A DNA stretch of 64,000 nucleotides. Source: Prauserella flavalba. Lineage in GTDB: Bacteria; Actinomycetota; Actinomycetes; Mycobacteriales; Pseudonocardiaceae. The notes below the pieces were generated by a model. The model saw only the letters and a program-made list of their open reading frames with translations, was not told the DNA's origin and searched no databases. Numbering within the stretch: position 1 is the stretch's first letter; every line of letters starts with the position of its first letter. The position numbers were made by a program, and so were the translations under genes. Location: the NCBI RefSeq assembly GCF_003202235.1, contig NZ_MASU01000017.1:113302-177301 (forward strand), given 5' to 3'. This document shows positions 55,805 through 64,000 of the stretch, piece after piece.

Positions 55805-56956
55805 TCAGGAACGGTTCGCGAGCGTGTCCCACCCCTCGACCTCTGACGGCTTGCGCGGCGCGGGGCCGACGTACTTGGCCGACGGCCGCACGAGCCTGCC
55901 CGTGCGCTTCTGCTCGAGGATGTGCGCGGCCCAGCCCGCCGTGCGGGCCGAGGTGAACATCGCGGGCATCATGTGCGGCGGTACCTGCGCGAAGTCCAGG
56001 ATCACGGCGGCCCAGAACTCCACGTTCGTCTCGATCGCCCGGTCGGGACGCCGCTCACGTAGCTCGGCGAGCGCGGCCTCCTCGAGTGCCGCCGCCGCGT
56101 CGTACCGGGAGGCGCCCAGCTCGCGGCAGGTGCGGCGCAGCACGCGGGCGCGCGGGTCCTCCGCGCGGTAGACGCGGTGGCCGAAGCCCATGAGCCGCTC
56201 CTTGCGGTCGAGCAGGCCCTTCACGTACGCGCGCGCGTCGCCGGTGCGCTCCACCTCCTCGATCATCGGCAGCACGCGTGCGGGCGCGCCGCCGTGCAGC
56301 GGACCGGACATCGCGCCGACCGCACCGGAGAGCGACGCCGCCACGTCGGCGCCCGTCGAGGCGATCACGCGCGCGGTGAACGTGGAGGCGTTCAGGCCGT
56401 GCTCGGCGGCCGACACCCAGTAGGCGTCCACGGCCTTGACGTGCGCCGGGTCCGGCTCGCCACGCCAGCGGACCATGAACCGCTCGGTGATGGTCTTCGC
56501 CTCGTCGACCCTCGACTCCGGCACCGCGGGTACGCCGACCCCGCGCGCCGACTGCGCGACGTAGGACAGTGCCATCACCGAGGCGCGGGCGAGCTGTTCG
56601 CGCGCGGTCTCGTCGGAGATGTCCAGCAGCGGCTGGTACCCCCAGATCGGCGCGAGCATCGCGAGCGCGGCCTGCACGTCGACGCGGACGTCACCGGTGT
56701 GGACGGGGATCGGGAACGGCTCGGCGGGTGCCAGCCCGTTGCGGAAGTGGCCGTCCACGAGCAGCCCCCACACGTCGCCGAAGCTCACCTTGCCCGCGAG
56801 CTCCTCGATGTCGACACCGCGGTAGCGCAGGGCGCCGCCGTCGCGGTCGGGCTCGGCGATCTCCGTGCGGAAGGCGACCACGCCCTCCAGGCCGGGGCGG
56901 AAACCGTCGTCGGGCTGTTCGGAGGGGGTTTGGGCCTTGCTGATCGTCGATGTCAC
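55805..56956 (-). CDS. citA: Citrate synthase (CitA type)
   Basis: 383 residues from GTG 56956, with GGAAAGG upstream. Catalytic residues: His in NASTFTARVIASTGA region preceded by AAEHGLN, His in GFGHRVYRAEDPRA, and Asp in AAVILDFAQVPPHMMPAMFT; the GAMSGPLHGGAPARV oxaloacetate loop is clear. Condenses acetyl-CoA and oxaloacetate. Second-type citrate synthase like Rv0889c (~373 residues); methylcitrate synthase activity is not excluded. Faces away from the urease genes. Confidence 0.93.
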   Translation of the reverse strand: MTSTISKAQTPSEQPDDGFRPGLEGVVAFRTEIAEPDRDGGALRYRGVDIEELAGKVSFGDVWGLLVDGHFRNGLAPAEPFPIPVHTGDVRVDVQAALAMLAPIWGYQPLLDISDETAREQLARASVMALSYVAQSARGVGVPAVPESRVDEAKTITERFMVRWRGEPDPAHVKAVDAYWVSAAEHGLNASTFTARVIASTGADVAASLSGAVGAMSGPLHGGAPARVLPMIEEVERTGDARAYVKGLLDRKERLMGFGHRVYRAEDPRARVLRRTCRELGASRYDAAAALEEAALAELRERRPDRAIETNVEFWAAVILDFAQVPPHMMPAMFTSARTAGWAAHILEQKRTGRLVRPSAKYVGPAPRKPSEVEGWDTLANRS

Positions 56957-56999
56957 CGGAATGGACCTTTCCAAGCGAGTTCCCCGACAGGTCGTCAAC

Positions 57000-57141
57000 C
57001 CGTGCGAGGCCCACGCACAGGTGCCTCCTCGCACGGTGTTGGGGCAACTTTCCTCCTGTTCATCCCCGGTATCAATCGAAAGATGCGGTGGTTTCGGTCA
57101 CGATTACGAGAACGATTCAGCGTGCCGGCCCCTCTGGCACG
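57000..57141. promoter_or_regulatory. citA/ure divergent region with two inverted repeats
   Basis: In the 241-bp gap between citA and ureA, CCGTGCGAGG (57000-57009) is inverted at 57027-57036, inside the citA leader. CGTGCC (57121-57126) is inverted at 57136-57141, on the urease side. No known operator recognised; candidate regulatory sites for the two units. Confidence 0.4.
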
Positions 57142-57197
57142 TAAATCCTTTGTTTCCGGTGGCGGGGCTTCTGCGTTTCCGGTGATAAGCATTGCCC

Positions 57198-57500
57198 ATG
57201 CACTTGAGCCCTCAGGAGCGAGACAAGCTGCTCGTCCACGTCGCCGCCGACGTGGCGCGGCGCAGGCTGGAGCGCGGGCTGCGGCTGAACCACCCCGAGG
57301 CCGTCGCGCTCATCACCGACCACGTCATCGAGGGCGCCCGTGACGGCAGGACGGTCAGCGAGCTGATGTCGAGCGGCCGCGAGGTGCTCTCCCGCGAGCA
57401 GGTGCTCGGCGGCGTGCCGGAGCTGCTCGACTCGGTCCAGGTCGAGGCGACGTTCCCGGACGGCACGAAGCTCGTCACCGTGCACGACCCCATCGCGTGA
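57198..57500 (+). CDS. ureA: Urease gamma subunit
   Basis: 100 residues from ATG 57198 ([20 protein letters not shown]). Typical UreA, with [21 protein letters not shown] and [17 protein letters not shown]. First gene of ureABCFGD. The short intergenic leader starts near 57150. Part of the (alpha beta gamma)3 urease that hydrolyses urea to ammonia and carbamate. Confidence 0.95.
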   Translation: MHLSPQERDKLLVHVAADVARRRLERGLRLNHPEAVALITDHVIEGARDGRTVSELMSSGREVLSREQVLGGVPELLDSVQVEATFPDGTKLVTVHDPIA

Positions 57501-57511
57501 GGAGCGAGCCC

Positions 57512-57805
57512 GTGCGACCAGGCGAGATCATCCCGGCAGCCGAACCGGTGCCGCTCAACCCAGGCAGGCCACGCACGCGCCTGCGGGTGCGCAACACCGG
57601 CGACCGGCCCGTGCAGGTCGGCTCCCACTTCCACTTCGCCGACGTGAACCCCGGGCTCGACTTCGACCGCGAGGCGGCAGCGGGGCAGCGGCTCGACATC
57701 GCCGCCGGCACGGCCGTGCGGTTCGAGCCCGGTGTCGAACGCGAGGTGGACCTGGTGCCGCTCGCCGGCGGTGCCGTCGTTCCCGGCCTGCGGAGGAGGT
57801 CATGA
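57512..57805 (+). CDS. ureB: Urease beta subunit
   Basis: 97 residues from GTG 57512, preceded by AGGAG at 57500-57504 (a GTG at 57497 also opens the frame). Typical text: [56 protein letters not shown] (in parts). The stop overlaps the ATG of ureC. Confidence 0.94.
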   Translation: MRPGEIIPAAEPVPLNPGRPRTRLRVRNTGDRPVQVGSHFHFADVNPGLDFDREAAAGQRLDIAAGTAVRFEPGVEREVDLVPLAGGAVVPGLRRRS

Positions 57806-59541
57806 CCGCCGTGCCTCCGGAGCCCGCGGCCTCGCTGTCCCGAGAGCGCTACGCCGAGCTGTTCGGGCCCACGGTCGGCGATCGCGTGCGCCTCGCCGAC
57901 ACGAACCTGCTCATCGAGGTCACCGAGGACCGCAGCATGGGCGCGGGCTCCGGCGACGAGGTGCTCTTCGGCGGTGGCAAGGTGATCCGCGAGTCGATGG
58001 GCCAGGCGATGGCGACGCGGGCCGAGGGCACGCCCGACCTGGTGATCACCGGCGTGATCGTGCTCGATCACTGGGGCGTGGTGAAGGCCGACGTCGGGGT
58101 GCGCGACGGCCGCATCGTCGGCATCGGCAAAGCGGGCAACCCGGACACGATGGACGGCGTCGACCCCGCGCTCGTCATCGGGCCGTCCACCGAGGTGCTC
58201 GCGGGCAACGGCAAGATCCTCACCGCGGGTGGCATCGACTGCCACGTGCACTTCATCTGCCCGCAGCTCACCGACACCGCGCTCGCCTCGGGACTCACCA
58301 CGCTGATCGGCGGCGGCACCGGGCCGGCCGAGGGCAGCAAGGCCACCACCGTGACGCCCGGCGCGTGGAACCTCGGCCGGATGCTGCAGGCCATGGACGA
58401 CCAGCCGGTGAACGTCCTGCTGCTCGGCAAGGGCAACACCGTGCGCGCCGACGCGCTGCGCGAGCAGCTCGCCGCCGGAGCGGGCGGGTTCAAGCTGCAC
58501 GAGGACTGGGGCACCACGCCCGCCGCGATCGACGCGTGCCTCTCGGTGGCCGACGAGTCGGGCGTGCAGGTGGCCATCCACACCGACACGCTCAACGAGG
58601 CCGGGTTCGTGGAGTCGACCATCGACGCCATCGGCGGCCGGTCGATCAACGCCTACCACACCGAGGGCGCGGGCGGCGGGCACGCGCCGGACATCATCAC
58701 GGTCGCCGCGCTGCCGAACGTGCTGCCGTCGTCGACCAACCCCACCCGCCCGCACACGGTGAACACGGTCGACGAGCACCTCGACATGCTCATCGTCTGC
58801 CACCACCTCAACCCGTCGGTGCCCGAGGACCTCGCGTTCGCGGAAAGCCGCATCCGGCCCTCGACGATCGCGGCCGAAGACGTGCTGCACGACCTCGGCG
58901 CGATCTCGATGATCGGCTCCGACGCGCAGGCGATGGGGCGGATCGGCGAGGTGGTGATCAGGACGTGGCAGACCGCGCACGTGATGAAGCAGCGCCGGGG
59001 TGCCCTGCCAGGAGACGGGGCCGCCGACAACCTGCGTGCTCGCCGCTACGTCGCGAAGTACACGATCAACCCGGCCATCGCGCACGGACTCGACCACGAG
59101 ATCGGTTCCGTGGAGGTGGGCAAGCTCGCCGACCTGGTGTTGTGGGAGCCGAAGTTCTTCGGCGTGCGCCCGCACGTGGTGCTCAAGGGCGGCTTCATCG
59201 CGTGGGGCGCGATGGGCGACGCCAACGCCTCCATCCCCACGCCGCAGCCGTACCTGGCCCGCCCGATGTTCGGCGCCTCGCCCGCCGTCGCGGCGGAGAG
59301 CAGCTTCCACTTCGTCGCCGGATCGGCGGGCGCGGACGTCGCCGACCGGCTGCGGTTGCGGCGCAGGCTCGTGCCGGTGCGTGACACGCGGGTGCGCACG
59401 AAGGCCGACATGGTGCTCAACGACGCCACGCCGGACATCCAGGTCGACCCTGACAGCTTCGCGGTGCGCGTGGACGGCGAGCTCATCGAGCCGATGCCGG
59501 TCGCCGAACTGCCGATGGCGCAACGGTATTTCCTGTTCTGA
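57802..59541 (+). CDS. ureC: Urease alpha subunit (catalytic)
   Basis: 579 residues. Nickel ligands and catalytic groups are visible: His pair in [13 protein letters not shown], the carbamylated Lys in [12 protein letters not shown], His in [10 protein letters not shown] and [13 protein letters not shown], flap His in [20 protein letters not shown], and Asp in [15 protein letters not shown]. Full-length and intact. Overlaps ureB (ATGA) and ureF (TGATG). Confidence 0.97.
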   Translation: MTAVPPEPAASLSRERYAELFGPTVGDRVRLADTNLLIEVTEDRSMGAGSGDEVLFGGGKVIRESMGQAMATRAEGTPDLVITGVIVLDHWGVVKADVGVRDGRIVGIGKAGNPDTMDGVDPALVIGPSTEVLAGNGKILTAGGIDCHVHFICPQLTDTALASGLTTLIGGGTGPAEGSKATTVTPGAWNLGRMLQAMDDQPVNVLLLGKGNTVRADALREQLAAGAGGFKLHEDWGTTPAAIDACLSVADESGVQVAIHTDTLNEAGFVESTIDAIGGRSINAYHTEGAGGGHAPDIITVAALPNVLPSSTNPTRPHTVNTVDEHLDMLIVCHHLNPSVPEDLAFAESRIRPSTIAAEDVLHDLGAISMIGSDAQAMGRIGEVVIRTWQTAHVMKQRRGALPGDGAADNLRARRYVAKYTINPAIAHGLDHEIGSVEVGKLADLVLWEPKFFGVRPHVVLKGGFIAWGAMGDANASIPTPQPYLARPMFGASPAVAAESSFHFVAGSAGADVADRLRLRRRLVPVRDTRVRTKADMVLNDATPDIQVDPDSFAVRVDGELIEPMPVAELPMAQRYFLF

Positions 59542-60230
59542 TGGACGTGCTCTCGCTGCTGCTCGCCGACTCGCGGTTCCCCGGCGGGGGCCACGTGCAT
59601 TCCGGAGGGCTGGAGGAGGCCGTGGCGCGCGGGCTCGTGACGAGCGAGCGGGACCTGCCACCGTTCCTCAGTGGACGCCTGCGCGGTGCCGGTGAGCTGG
59701 CCGCCGTCTTCGCCGCGGCAGCGGCACACGCCGCCGCGCGGGGTGTCCGAAGTGGATACTGGCTGCTGCTCGACGCCGAACTGGACGCGCGTACGCCGTC
59801 GCTCGCCCAGCGCGAGGCCTCCCGCGCGCAGGGCAGGGGCACCGCGCGGGCGGGCCGGGTCGCGTGGCCTTCCCCGGTGCTCGCCGGACTGCTGGCCGCC
59901 ACGCCCCGGCCTCACCACCCGGTGATCCTCGGCGCGCTCGCCGGGATCGCGGGCACACCGCCGCGCGATGCCGCGAGGGCCGCCGCCTACCTCGCCGTGA
60001 GCGGACCCGCGAGCGCGGCCGTGCGCCTGCTCGGGCTCGACCCGCTCTCCGTCAACGCGATCGTCGCCGCACTCGCGGGCGACCTGGAAGCCGTCGCCGC
60101 GCGGGCCGCCGCGTCCGCGGGTGCCGAACCAGCAGACCTGCCCGCACCGGGCGCACCCGCGCTCGACCTGCTCGCCGAGGCACACGTGCGGCAGCACAAG
60201 AAAAAAGAGGTGCGTCTCTTTGCCAGCTGA
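59541..60230 (+). CDS. ureF: Urease accessory protein UreF
   Basis: 229 residues from ATG 59541, sharing one base with the ureC stop. [19 protein letters not shown] near the start and [21 protein letters not shown] in the C-terminal half mark UreF, a gatekeeper acting with UreD and UreG on apo-urease. The C-terminus [10 protein letters not shown] overlaps ureG. Confidence 0.92.
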   Translation: MDVLSLLLADSRFPGGGHVHSGGLEEAVARGLVTSERDLPPFLSGRLRGAGELAAVFAAAAAHAAARGVRSGYWLLLDAELDARTPSLAQREASRAQGRGTARAGRVAWPSPVLAGLLAATPRPHHPVILGALAGIAGTPPRDAARAAAYLAVSGPASAAVRLLGLDPLSVNAIVAALAGDLEAVAARAAASAGAEPADLPAPGAPALDLLAEAHVRQHKKKEVRLFAS

Positions 60231-60942
60231 CAACCACGACCACGAGCACGGGCACGGTCACGGGCATTTCCACCCCGTGAACTTCGACCCGACGGCCACC
60301 GAACCCGACCGCTACGCCGCGCAGCCACAGCGCGGCCGCGCCTACCGGATCGGCATCGGTGGCCCGGTCGGCAGCGGCAAGACCGCGCTCGTCGCGGCAC
60401 TGTGCCGCGCGCTGGGCGACGAGCTGAACCTCGCCGTCGTGACCAACGACATCTACACCACCGAGGATGCCGACTTCCTGCGCAGGGCCGGGGTGCTCGA
60501 CGCCGACCGGATCGAGGCGGTGCAGACGGGCGCGTGCCCGCACACGGCGATCCGCGACGACATCACCGCCAACCTCGATGCCGTCGAGCAGCTGGAGGAG
60601 CGCTTCCCCGGCCTCGACCTGGTGATCATCGAGAGTGGCGGCGACAACCTCACGGCCGTGTTCAGCCGGGGGCTCGCCGACAGCCAGGTGTTCGTGGTCG
60701 ACGTCGCGGGCGGCGACAAGGTGCCCCGCAAGGGCGGCCCCGGCGTCACCACGGCCGACCTGCTGGTGATCAACAAGATCGACATCGCCCACCTCGTCGG
60801 CGCGGACCTGGACGTGATGACCTCCGACGCCCACCGGATGCGCGGCGAGCTGCCCGTGATCGCGCAGTCGCTGGTCGAGACGCCGGACGCCCCCGCGGTC
60901 GCCGACTGGGTGCGTTCCGTCCTTCCCGTCGCGGCGGCGTGA
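60220..60942 (+). CDS. ureG: Urease accessory GTPase UreG with His-rich N-terminus
   Basis: 240 residues from TTG 60220 (AGAGG nine bases upstream). The first ~20 residues include [16 protein letters not shown], a nickel-binding-like stretch. G1 motif [25 protein letters not shown], the metal-binding Cys-Pro-His in [21 protein letters not shown], and [13 protein letters not shown]. Supplies GTP-dependent nickel delivery. No ureE is present, so the His-rich end may take its role. Confidence 0.95.
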   Translation: MPADNHDHEHGHGHGHFHPVNFDPTATEPDRYAAQPQRGRAYRIGIGGPVGSGKTALVAALCRALGDELNLAVVTNDIYTTEDADFLRRAGVLDADRIEAVQTGACPHTAIRDDITANLDAVEQLEERFPGLDLVIIESGGDNLTAVFSRGLADSQVFVVDVAGGDKVPRKGGPGVTTADLLVINKIDIAHLVGADLDVMTSDAHRMRGELPVIAQSLVETPDAPAVADWVRSVLPVAAA

Positions 60943-61739
60943 AGGCACACGCCAGGCTGACCGCCGAGCTCGACCCGGCGTCGGGCCGCACCCGGCTGCG
61001 CGAGCTGCGCTCGATGGCGCCGCTGACGCTGTTCCCCAAGCGCGGCGGCGGCACCGCGCAGGTGCACCTGGTCAGCTCGGCGACCACGCCCCTCGGCGGC
61101 GACGAGCTGACCCTCACCGTCAGGGTCGGCCCCGGTGCGTCGCTGCGGCTCTCGGGCGTCGCCGCCACGCTCGCGCTGCCCGGCAGCCACGGCGAGCCCA
61201 GCTCGGCGGCCGTGCACCTCGAGGTGGCCGAGGACGCGACGCTGGAGTACCTGCCCGAGCCCACCGTCGTCACGGCCAGGGCTCGGCACACCGCGACGCT
61301 CACGGCGTCGCTCGCCGACGGCGCCCGGCTGCGCACGAGCGAGGTGCTCGTGCTGGGCCGCGACGGCGAGCGGCCGGGCGGCCTGGTGACCACCACGAAC
61401 GTCACCAGGGGAGCCGTGCCGCTGCTGCGGCAGCGGCTCATGATCGGCGACCCGCTGCTCGACGCCAGCGCCGCATACCTCGCGGGCCGGAAGGTGCTGG
61501 CGAGCGAGGTGCTGGTGTGGGGAGCCGATCCGGCCGAGGCGGTGGGCGGCGATTGGTGGTCGGTGACGCCACTCGCCGCCGGCGGCACACTCCTGACCGT
61601 GCTCGCGCCCGACGCCGTCGAAGCGGGCGCCCGGTTGGCCGTCGCCAGGCGGCACCACCCCGGATGGACGCCCGGGTGTCACGATCCAGTGGCGCCCGTC
61701 ACCGATCAGACGGTTTCGCCGCGATCTGGGAACCCCTAA
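60939..61739 (+). CDS. ureD: Urease accessory protein UreD
   Basis: 266 residues from GTG 60939, overlapping ureG (GTGA). UreD text: [60 protein letters not shown] and [17 protein letters not shown]. Forms the scaffold that links UreF and UreG to urease. Last gene of the urease unit; placed at the end, as in several actinomycetes. Confidence 0.92.
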   Translation: MKAHARLTAELDPASGRTRLRELRSMAPLTLFPKRGGGTAQVHLVSSATTPLGGDELTLTVRVGPGASLRLSGVAATLALPGSHGEPSSAAVHLEVAEDATLEYLPEPTVVTARARHTATLTASLADGARLRTSEVLVLGRDGERPGGLVTTTNVTRGAVPLLRQRLMIGDPLLDASAAYLAGRKVLASEVLVWGADPAEAVGGDWWSVTPLAAGGTLLTVLAPDAVEAGARLAVARRHHPGWTPGCHDPVAPVTDQTVSPRSGNP

Positions 61740-61793
61740 CGTCGGCTGAATCAGGCGGGGTGAGGCCCCACAAGGGCGCGCGGAGGTTGCGGC

Positions 61794-62486
61794 ATGCCGG
61801 AACTCGACAAACTGGACAACGAGGTAGCGGGCAGCGCGGACATCACCGTCCGGCTGCCCGGCATGAGGGTCGCCTACAACGGTGAGGCGTTCGACGAGTC
61901 CTCGCTCGCCGACACCTGGACCGAGCAGCTGCAGCAGTGGCTGGACCAGGCCGTTTCCGCCGGGCTGCCCGAGCCCAACGCGATGGTGCTCGCCACGGCG
62001 GACGCACAGGGGCTGCCGTCCTCGCGGACGGTCCTGTGCAAGGGCCTCGACGAGCGCGGCGTGGTGTTCTACACCAACTACACCTCGGCCAAGAGCCACG
62101 ACCTCACGGTCACGCGCTACGCCTCGGTGACGTTCCCGTGGTACACGCTGCACCGGCAGGTCACCGTGCGCGGCGAGGTCGAGAAGGTGGATCTGACCGA
62201 GGTCGCCGAGTACTGGGCGTCCCGGCCGAGGGGTTCGCAGCTCGGCGCGTGGGCCTCCCCGCAGTCGCGGGTGGTGGACGGCCGTCGCGCGCTGGACAAC
62301 GCGCTGAGCGCCATCGAGCGCCGGTTCGAGGGCGTCGACGAGGTGCCCGTGCCCCCGCACTGGGGCGGCTGGCGGATCCGCCCCGACACGGTCGAGTTCT
62401 GGCAGGGCAGGCAGGACCGCCTGCACGACCGCCTGCGCTACGTGCGCACCGAGGACGGCTGGCGAGTGGACCGCATCGCCCCGTAG
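61794..62486 (+). CDS. pdxH: Pyridoxine/pyridoxamine 5'-phosphate oxidase
   Basis: 230 residues. FMN/PLP-binding motifs: NAMVLATADAQGLPSSRTVLC, GVVFYTNYTSAKSHDLTVTR, WASRPRGSQLGAWASPQS, and the C-terminal VPPHWGGWRIRPDTVEFWQG and RLHDRLRYVR. Makes pyridoxal phosphate. Stand-alone, 54 bases after ureD; ends before a repeat. Confidence 0.95.
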   Translation: MPELDKLDNEVAGSADITVRLPGMRVAYNGEAFDESSLADTWTEQLQQWLDQAVSAGLPEPNAMVLATADAQGLPSSRTVLCKGLDERGVVFYTNYTSAKSHDLTVTRYASVTFPWYTLHRQVTVRGEVEKVDLTEVAEYWASRPRGSQLGAWASPQSRVVDGRRALDNALSAIERRFEGVDEVPVPPHWGGWRIRPDTVEFWQGRQDRLHDRLRYVRTEDGWRVDRIAP

Positions 62487-62511
62487 CCACACCTCCACCT
62501 CCCACCAAATT

Positions 62512-62564
62512 GCAGTGAAGGCCACCTTGCCTGCGTTCAACGCAGGCAAGGTGGCCTTCACTGC
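62512..62564. repeat. Palindromic repeat, 26-bp perfect arms, next to the IS
   Basis: 62512-62537 and 62539-62564 are perfectly complementary. GCC-TTGCC variant of the ATGCC subtype. Lies 80 bases from the left end of the insertion sequence. Confidence 0.9.
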
Positions 62565-62647
62565 GGTCGGATCGATGGGGTGGGGCCGGGTGCGGGTGGG
62601 GTCGGGACGGCGAAACTCACATGCGCGGGGATCGTTAGCGGGCCTAA

Positions 62648-63997
62648 TACTGCAACGGCAGTTAGGTGAGTGGGTGGCCGCGGCGTTTGTAGTGGCTGAG
62701 CCGGGCTTGGTGTTGTCGTCGGCGGCGCCAGCGGGACCAGGCCCAGACGTGGTGAGCGGTGTCGGTGACACGCAAGACCAACTTGGTGAGCAGGCGCCGG
62801 ATCTCCGGTAGCGTGAACCCGATCATGCCCGGCTCAGCGACGTCAGCTCCCCTTTTGTGGCGAGGGATCGGGAGACGGCGAGCCAGGCGTGGGCGAGCAT
62901 CGACAGGGTGATGTGGGCATACCACGCTCGCCAGGACCGGACCTGATATTGATCGAGTCCAGCTTCGTTCTTGGCTTGCTGGAAGCACTCCTCGATCCGC
63001 CAGCGAGCTCCGGCGATCCAGGCCAGATCCAGCAGGGTGGAGCGGCGGGGTCCGTAGCAGACGTAGTAGGCGATCTCGGTCGGGTCCGAGAGCGAGCGGC
63101 GGGCGAGCAGCCAGTGCCCGCGCCCGGCCTGCCAGCCGATCCGGATCGGCACCCGCGCCCAGTCATACTCTCGTGGCCCGTGTGCCCCGGCCCCGACCGA
63201 CAACCGCCGCCACGCCCGAGCGGGCAACTCCGCGATCAGCTCATCGGCTCGGGCCTCGCCACCGCCGGTGGTGACCAGGGTGTCGTTGACCTTGGTGGCC
63301 AGCACGTGCGCGGCATCGTGGGCTTCCAGCCACAACCGCAGGTACTTGACCTGCCCATACGCCTCATCAGCAGTGATCCACGCGAACGGCACCTTCGCGG
63401 CGAACGCCCGCGCCAGCATCGCCATGGCTTGACGCGGCTTGGTCTCGAACTCGGTGCCCTCCGGGATCGCTGCCCGCCGGCACCGGTCCTGGTCGGCGAT
63501 CCACGGCTCGGGCAGATACAGCTCCCGGTCGATCAGCGCATGCCCACGAGACGAGGCATAGGCAAGAAACGTGCCGATCTGGCAGTTCTCGATCCGACCG
63601 GCTGTTCCCGAGTACTGCCGCTGCACCCCGGCCGAGCGCGTGCCCTTCTTCAGGAACCCGGTGTCGTCCACGATCAGCACGCCACCGGGCTCGCCGAGGT
63701 GCTCGATGACATAGTCGCGAACGTCGTCCCGGACCCCGTCGATGTCCCAGTCCGCCCAGCGCAGCAGCCGCTGCATCCCATCCGGGGACACCTCCCCGGC
63801 CTGCTCGGCCAGCGTCCAGCCGTTCTTCCGCTCCAACCCTGCGACCAGGCCCGATACGTACTCCCTAGCCCGATTCCGCGGTTCAGACCGTCCGAACCGG
63901 CCCGCGATCCGCTCGTGCACCCGGTCCAGCTGATCCATCACCACATCGACCACCACCGGGATGATCTACCACAACACCGCCAACTGCCGTTGCAGTA
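62648..63997. mobile_element. IS701-family insertion sequence, 1350 bp, with terminal repeats and target duplication
   Basis: Left end TACTGCAACGGCAGTT (62648-62663) is the exact reverse complement of AACTGCCGTTGCAGTA (63982-63997). Outside are CTAA on the left (62644-62647) and CTA, cut off by the window end, on the right (63998-64000): a YTAR target duplication as expected for IS701. The single transposase gene is on the minus strand. Confidence 0.9.
62823..63956 (-). CDS. IS701-family DDE transposase, C-terminus in another frame
   Basis: 377 residues. Catalytic acidic residues are in LIVDDTGFLKKGTRSAGVQ and PFAWITADEAYGQVKYLR, and Glu in RWRIEECFQQAKNEAGLDQY. The frame stops at 62823 after TKGELTSLSRA; the usual C-terminal end (GFTLPEIRRLLTKLV, HHVWAWSRWRRRRQH, YKRRG) is encoded in the -1 frame down to a stop at 62662. 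It is therefore frameshifted, either inactivated or needing a programmed shift. A run CAAAAGGGG (minus strand, near 62857) lies in the overlap. Confidence 0.88.
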   Translation of the reverse strand: MVVDVVMDQLDRVHERIAGRFGRSEPRNRAREYVSGLVAGLERKNGWTLAEQAGEVSPDGMQRLLRWADWDIDGVRDDVRDYVIEHLGEPGGVLIVDDTGFLKKGTRSAGVQRQYSGTAGRIENCQIGTFLAYASSRGHALIDRELYLPEPWIADQDRCRRAAIPEGTEFETKPRQAMAMLARAFAAKVPFAWITADEAYGQVKYLRLWLEAHDAAHVLATKVNDTLVTTGGGEARADELIAELPARAWRRLSVGAGAHGPREYDWARVPIRIGWQAGRGHWLLARRSLSDPTEIAYYVCYGPRRSTLLDLAWIAGARWRIEECFQQAKNEAGLDQYQVRSWRAWYAHITLSMLAHAWLAVSRSLATKGELTSLSRA

Positions 63998-64000
63998 CTA

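Overview
The window comes from a high-GC Gram-positive chromosome: about 70% G+C, frequent GTG and TTG starts, stop/start overlaps such as ATGA and GTGA, and genes typical of Actinobacteria (RpfA, SepH, DUF3027, DUF2537, DUF2530, roadblock/DUF742 conservon proteins, IdeR-type iron boxes). Repeat style and gene set suggest a Pseudonocardiaceae genome such as Amycolatopsis, Prauserella or Saccharomonospora. That placement is inference. No rRNA or tRNA gene was seen.

Layout. 1-770: end of a conservon (roadblock, DUF742). 869-3370: helicase-associated/WYL-like protein and a small divergent protein. 3491-13040: malic enzyme, then molybdenum cofactor and molybdate uptake genes (moaC, a mog-moaE fusion, moaD, moaA, a HTH-TOBE regulator, modABC), interrupted by rpfA and a Tat-exported phosphodiesterase. 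13051-23911: HAD and metallophosphoesterase enzymes, a NmrA/HxlR redox pair, YccF, two tandem PhzF paralogues, an acyl-CoA synthetase, a potassium channel, an R2-like ligand-binding oxidase with its TetR regulator, and a cold-shock protein. 24024-34828: lipoprotein, MFS protein, glutaminyl cyclase, DUF3027 with a large Hsp90-like ATPase, purine permease, and regulators. 34865-39985: MFS transporter, a candidate iron-regulated small RNA, sodA, heme oxygenase with two operators, and a glutamate-cysteine ligase-like enzyme. 40212-42001: TrmH methyltransferase, DUF2537, YjbR. 42098-47239: a glycan module (epimerase, GT-C/GT2 fusion, GtrA, UDP-sulfoquinovose-synthase-like enzyme). 47314-56956: sepH, serC, serine hydrolase, MFS, an EphD-like hydrolase/SDR fusion with TetR, DoxX and citrate synthase. 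57198-62486: complete ureABCFGD and pdxH. 62648-63997: an IS701-family insertion sequence whose target duplication runs off the window edge.

The order helicase-like / moaC / mog / moaE / rpfA / moaD / moaA / yccF / csp / lipoprotein / MFS / DUF3027 / marR / trmH / DUF2537 / sepH / serC / citA matches, from memory, Mycobacterium tuberculosis Rv0862c to Rv0889c. Blocks not in that order (mod, PhzF, R2lox, heme oxygenase, glycan, EphD, urease) look inserted into this backbone.

A family of nine palindromic elements, sharing the core AAGGCCACC/GGTGGCCTT, sits in intergenic gaps; seven of the nine separate convergent genes, so they probably act as bidirectional terminators. The two most interesting leads are the short iron-box-controlled transcription unit at 36174-36285 and the putative sulfoquinovose glycan module at 42098-47239.
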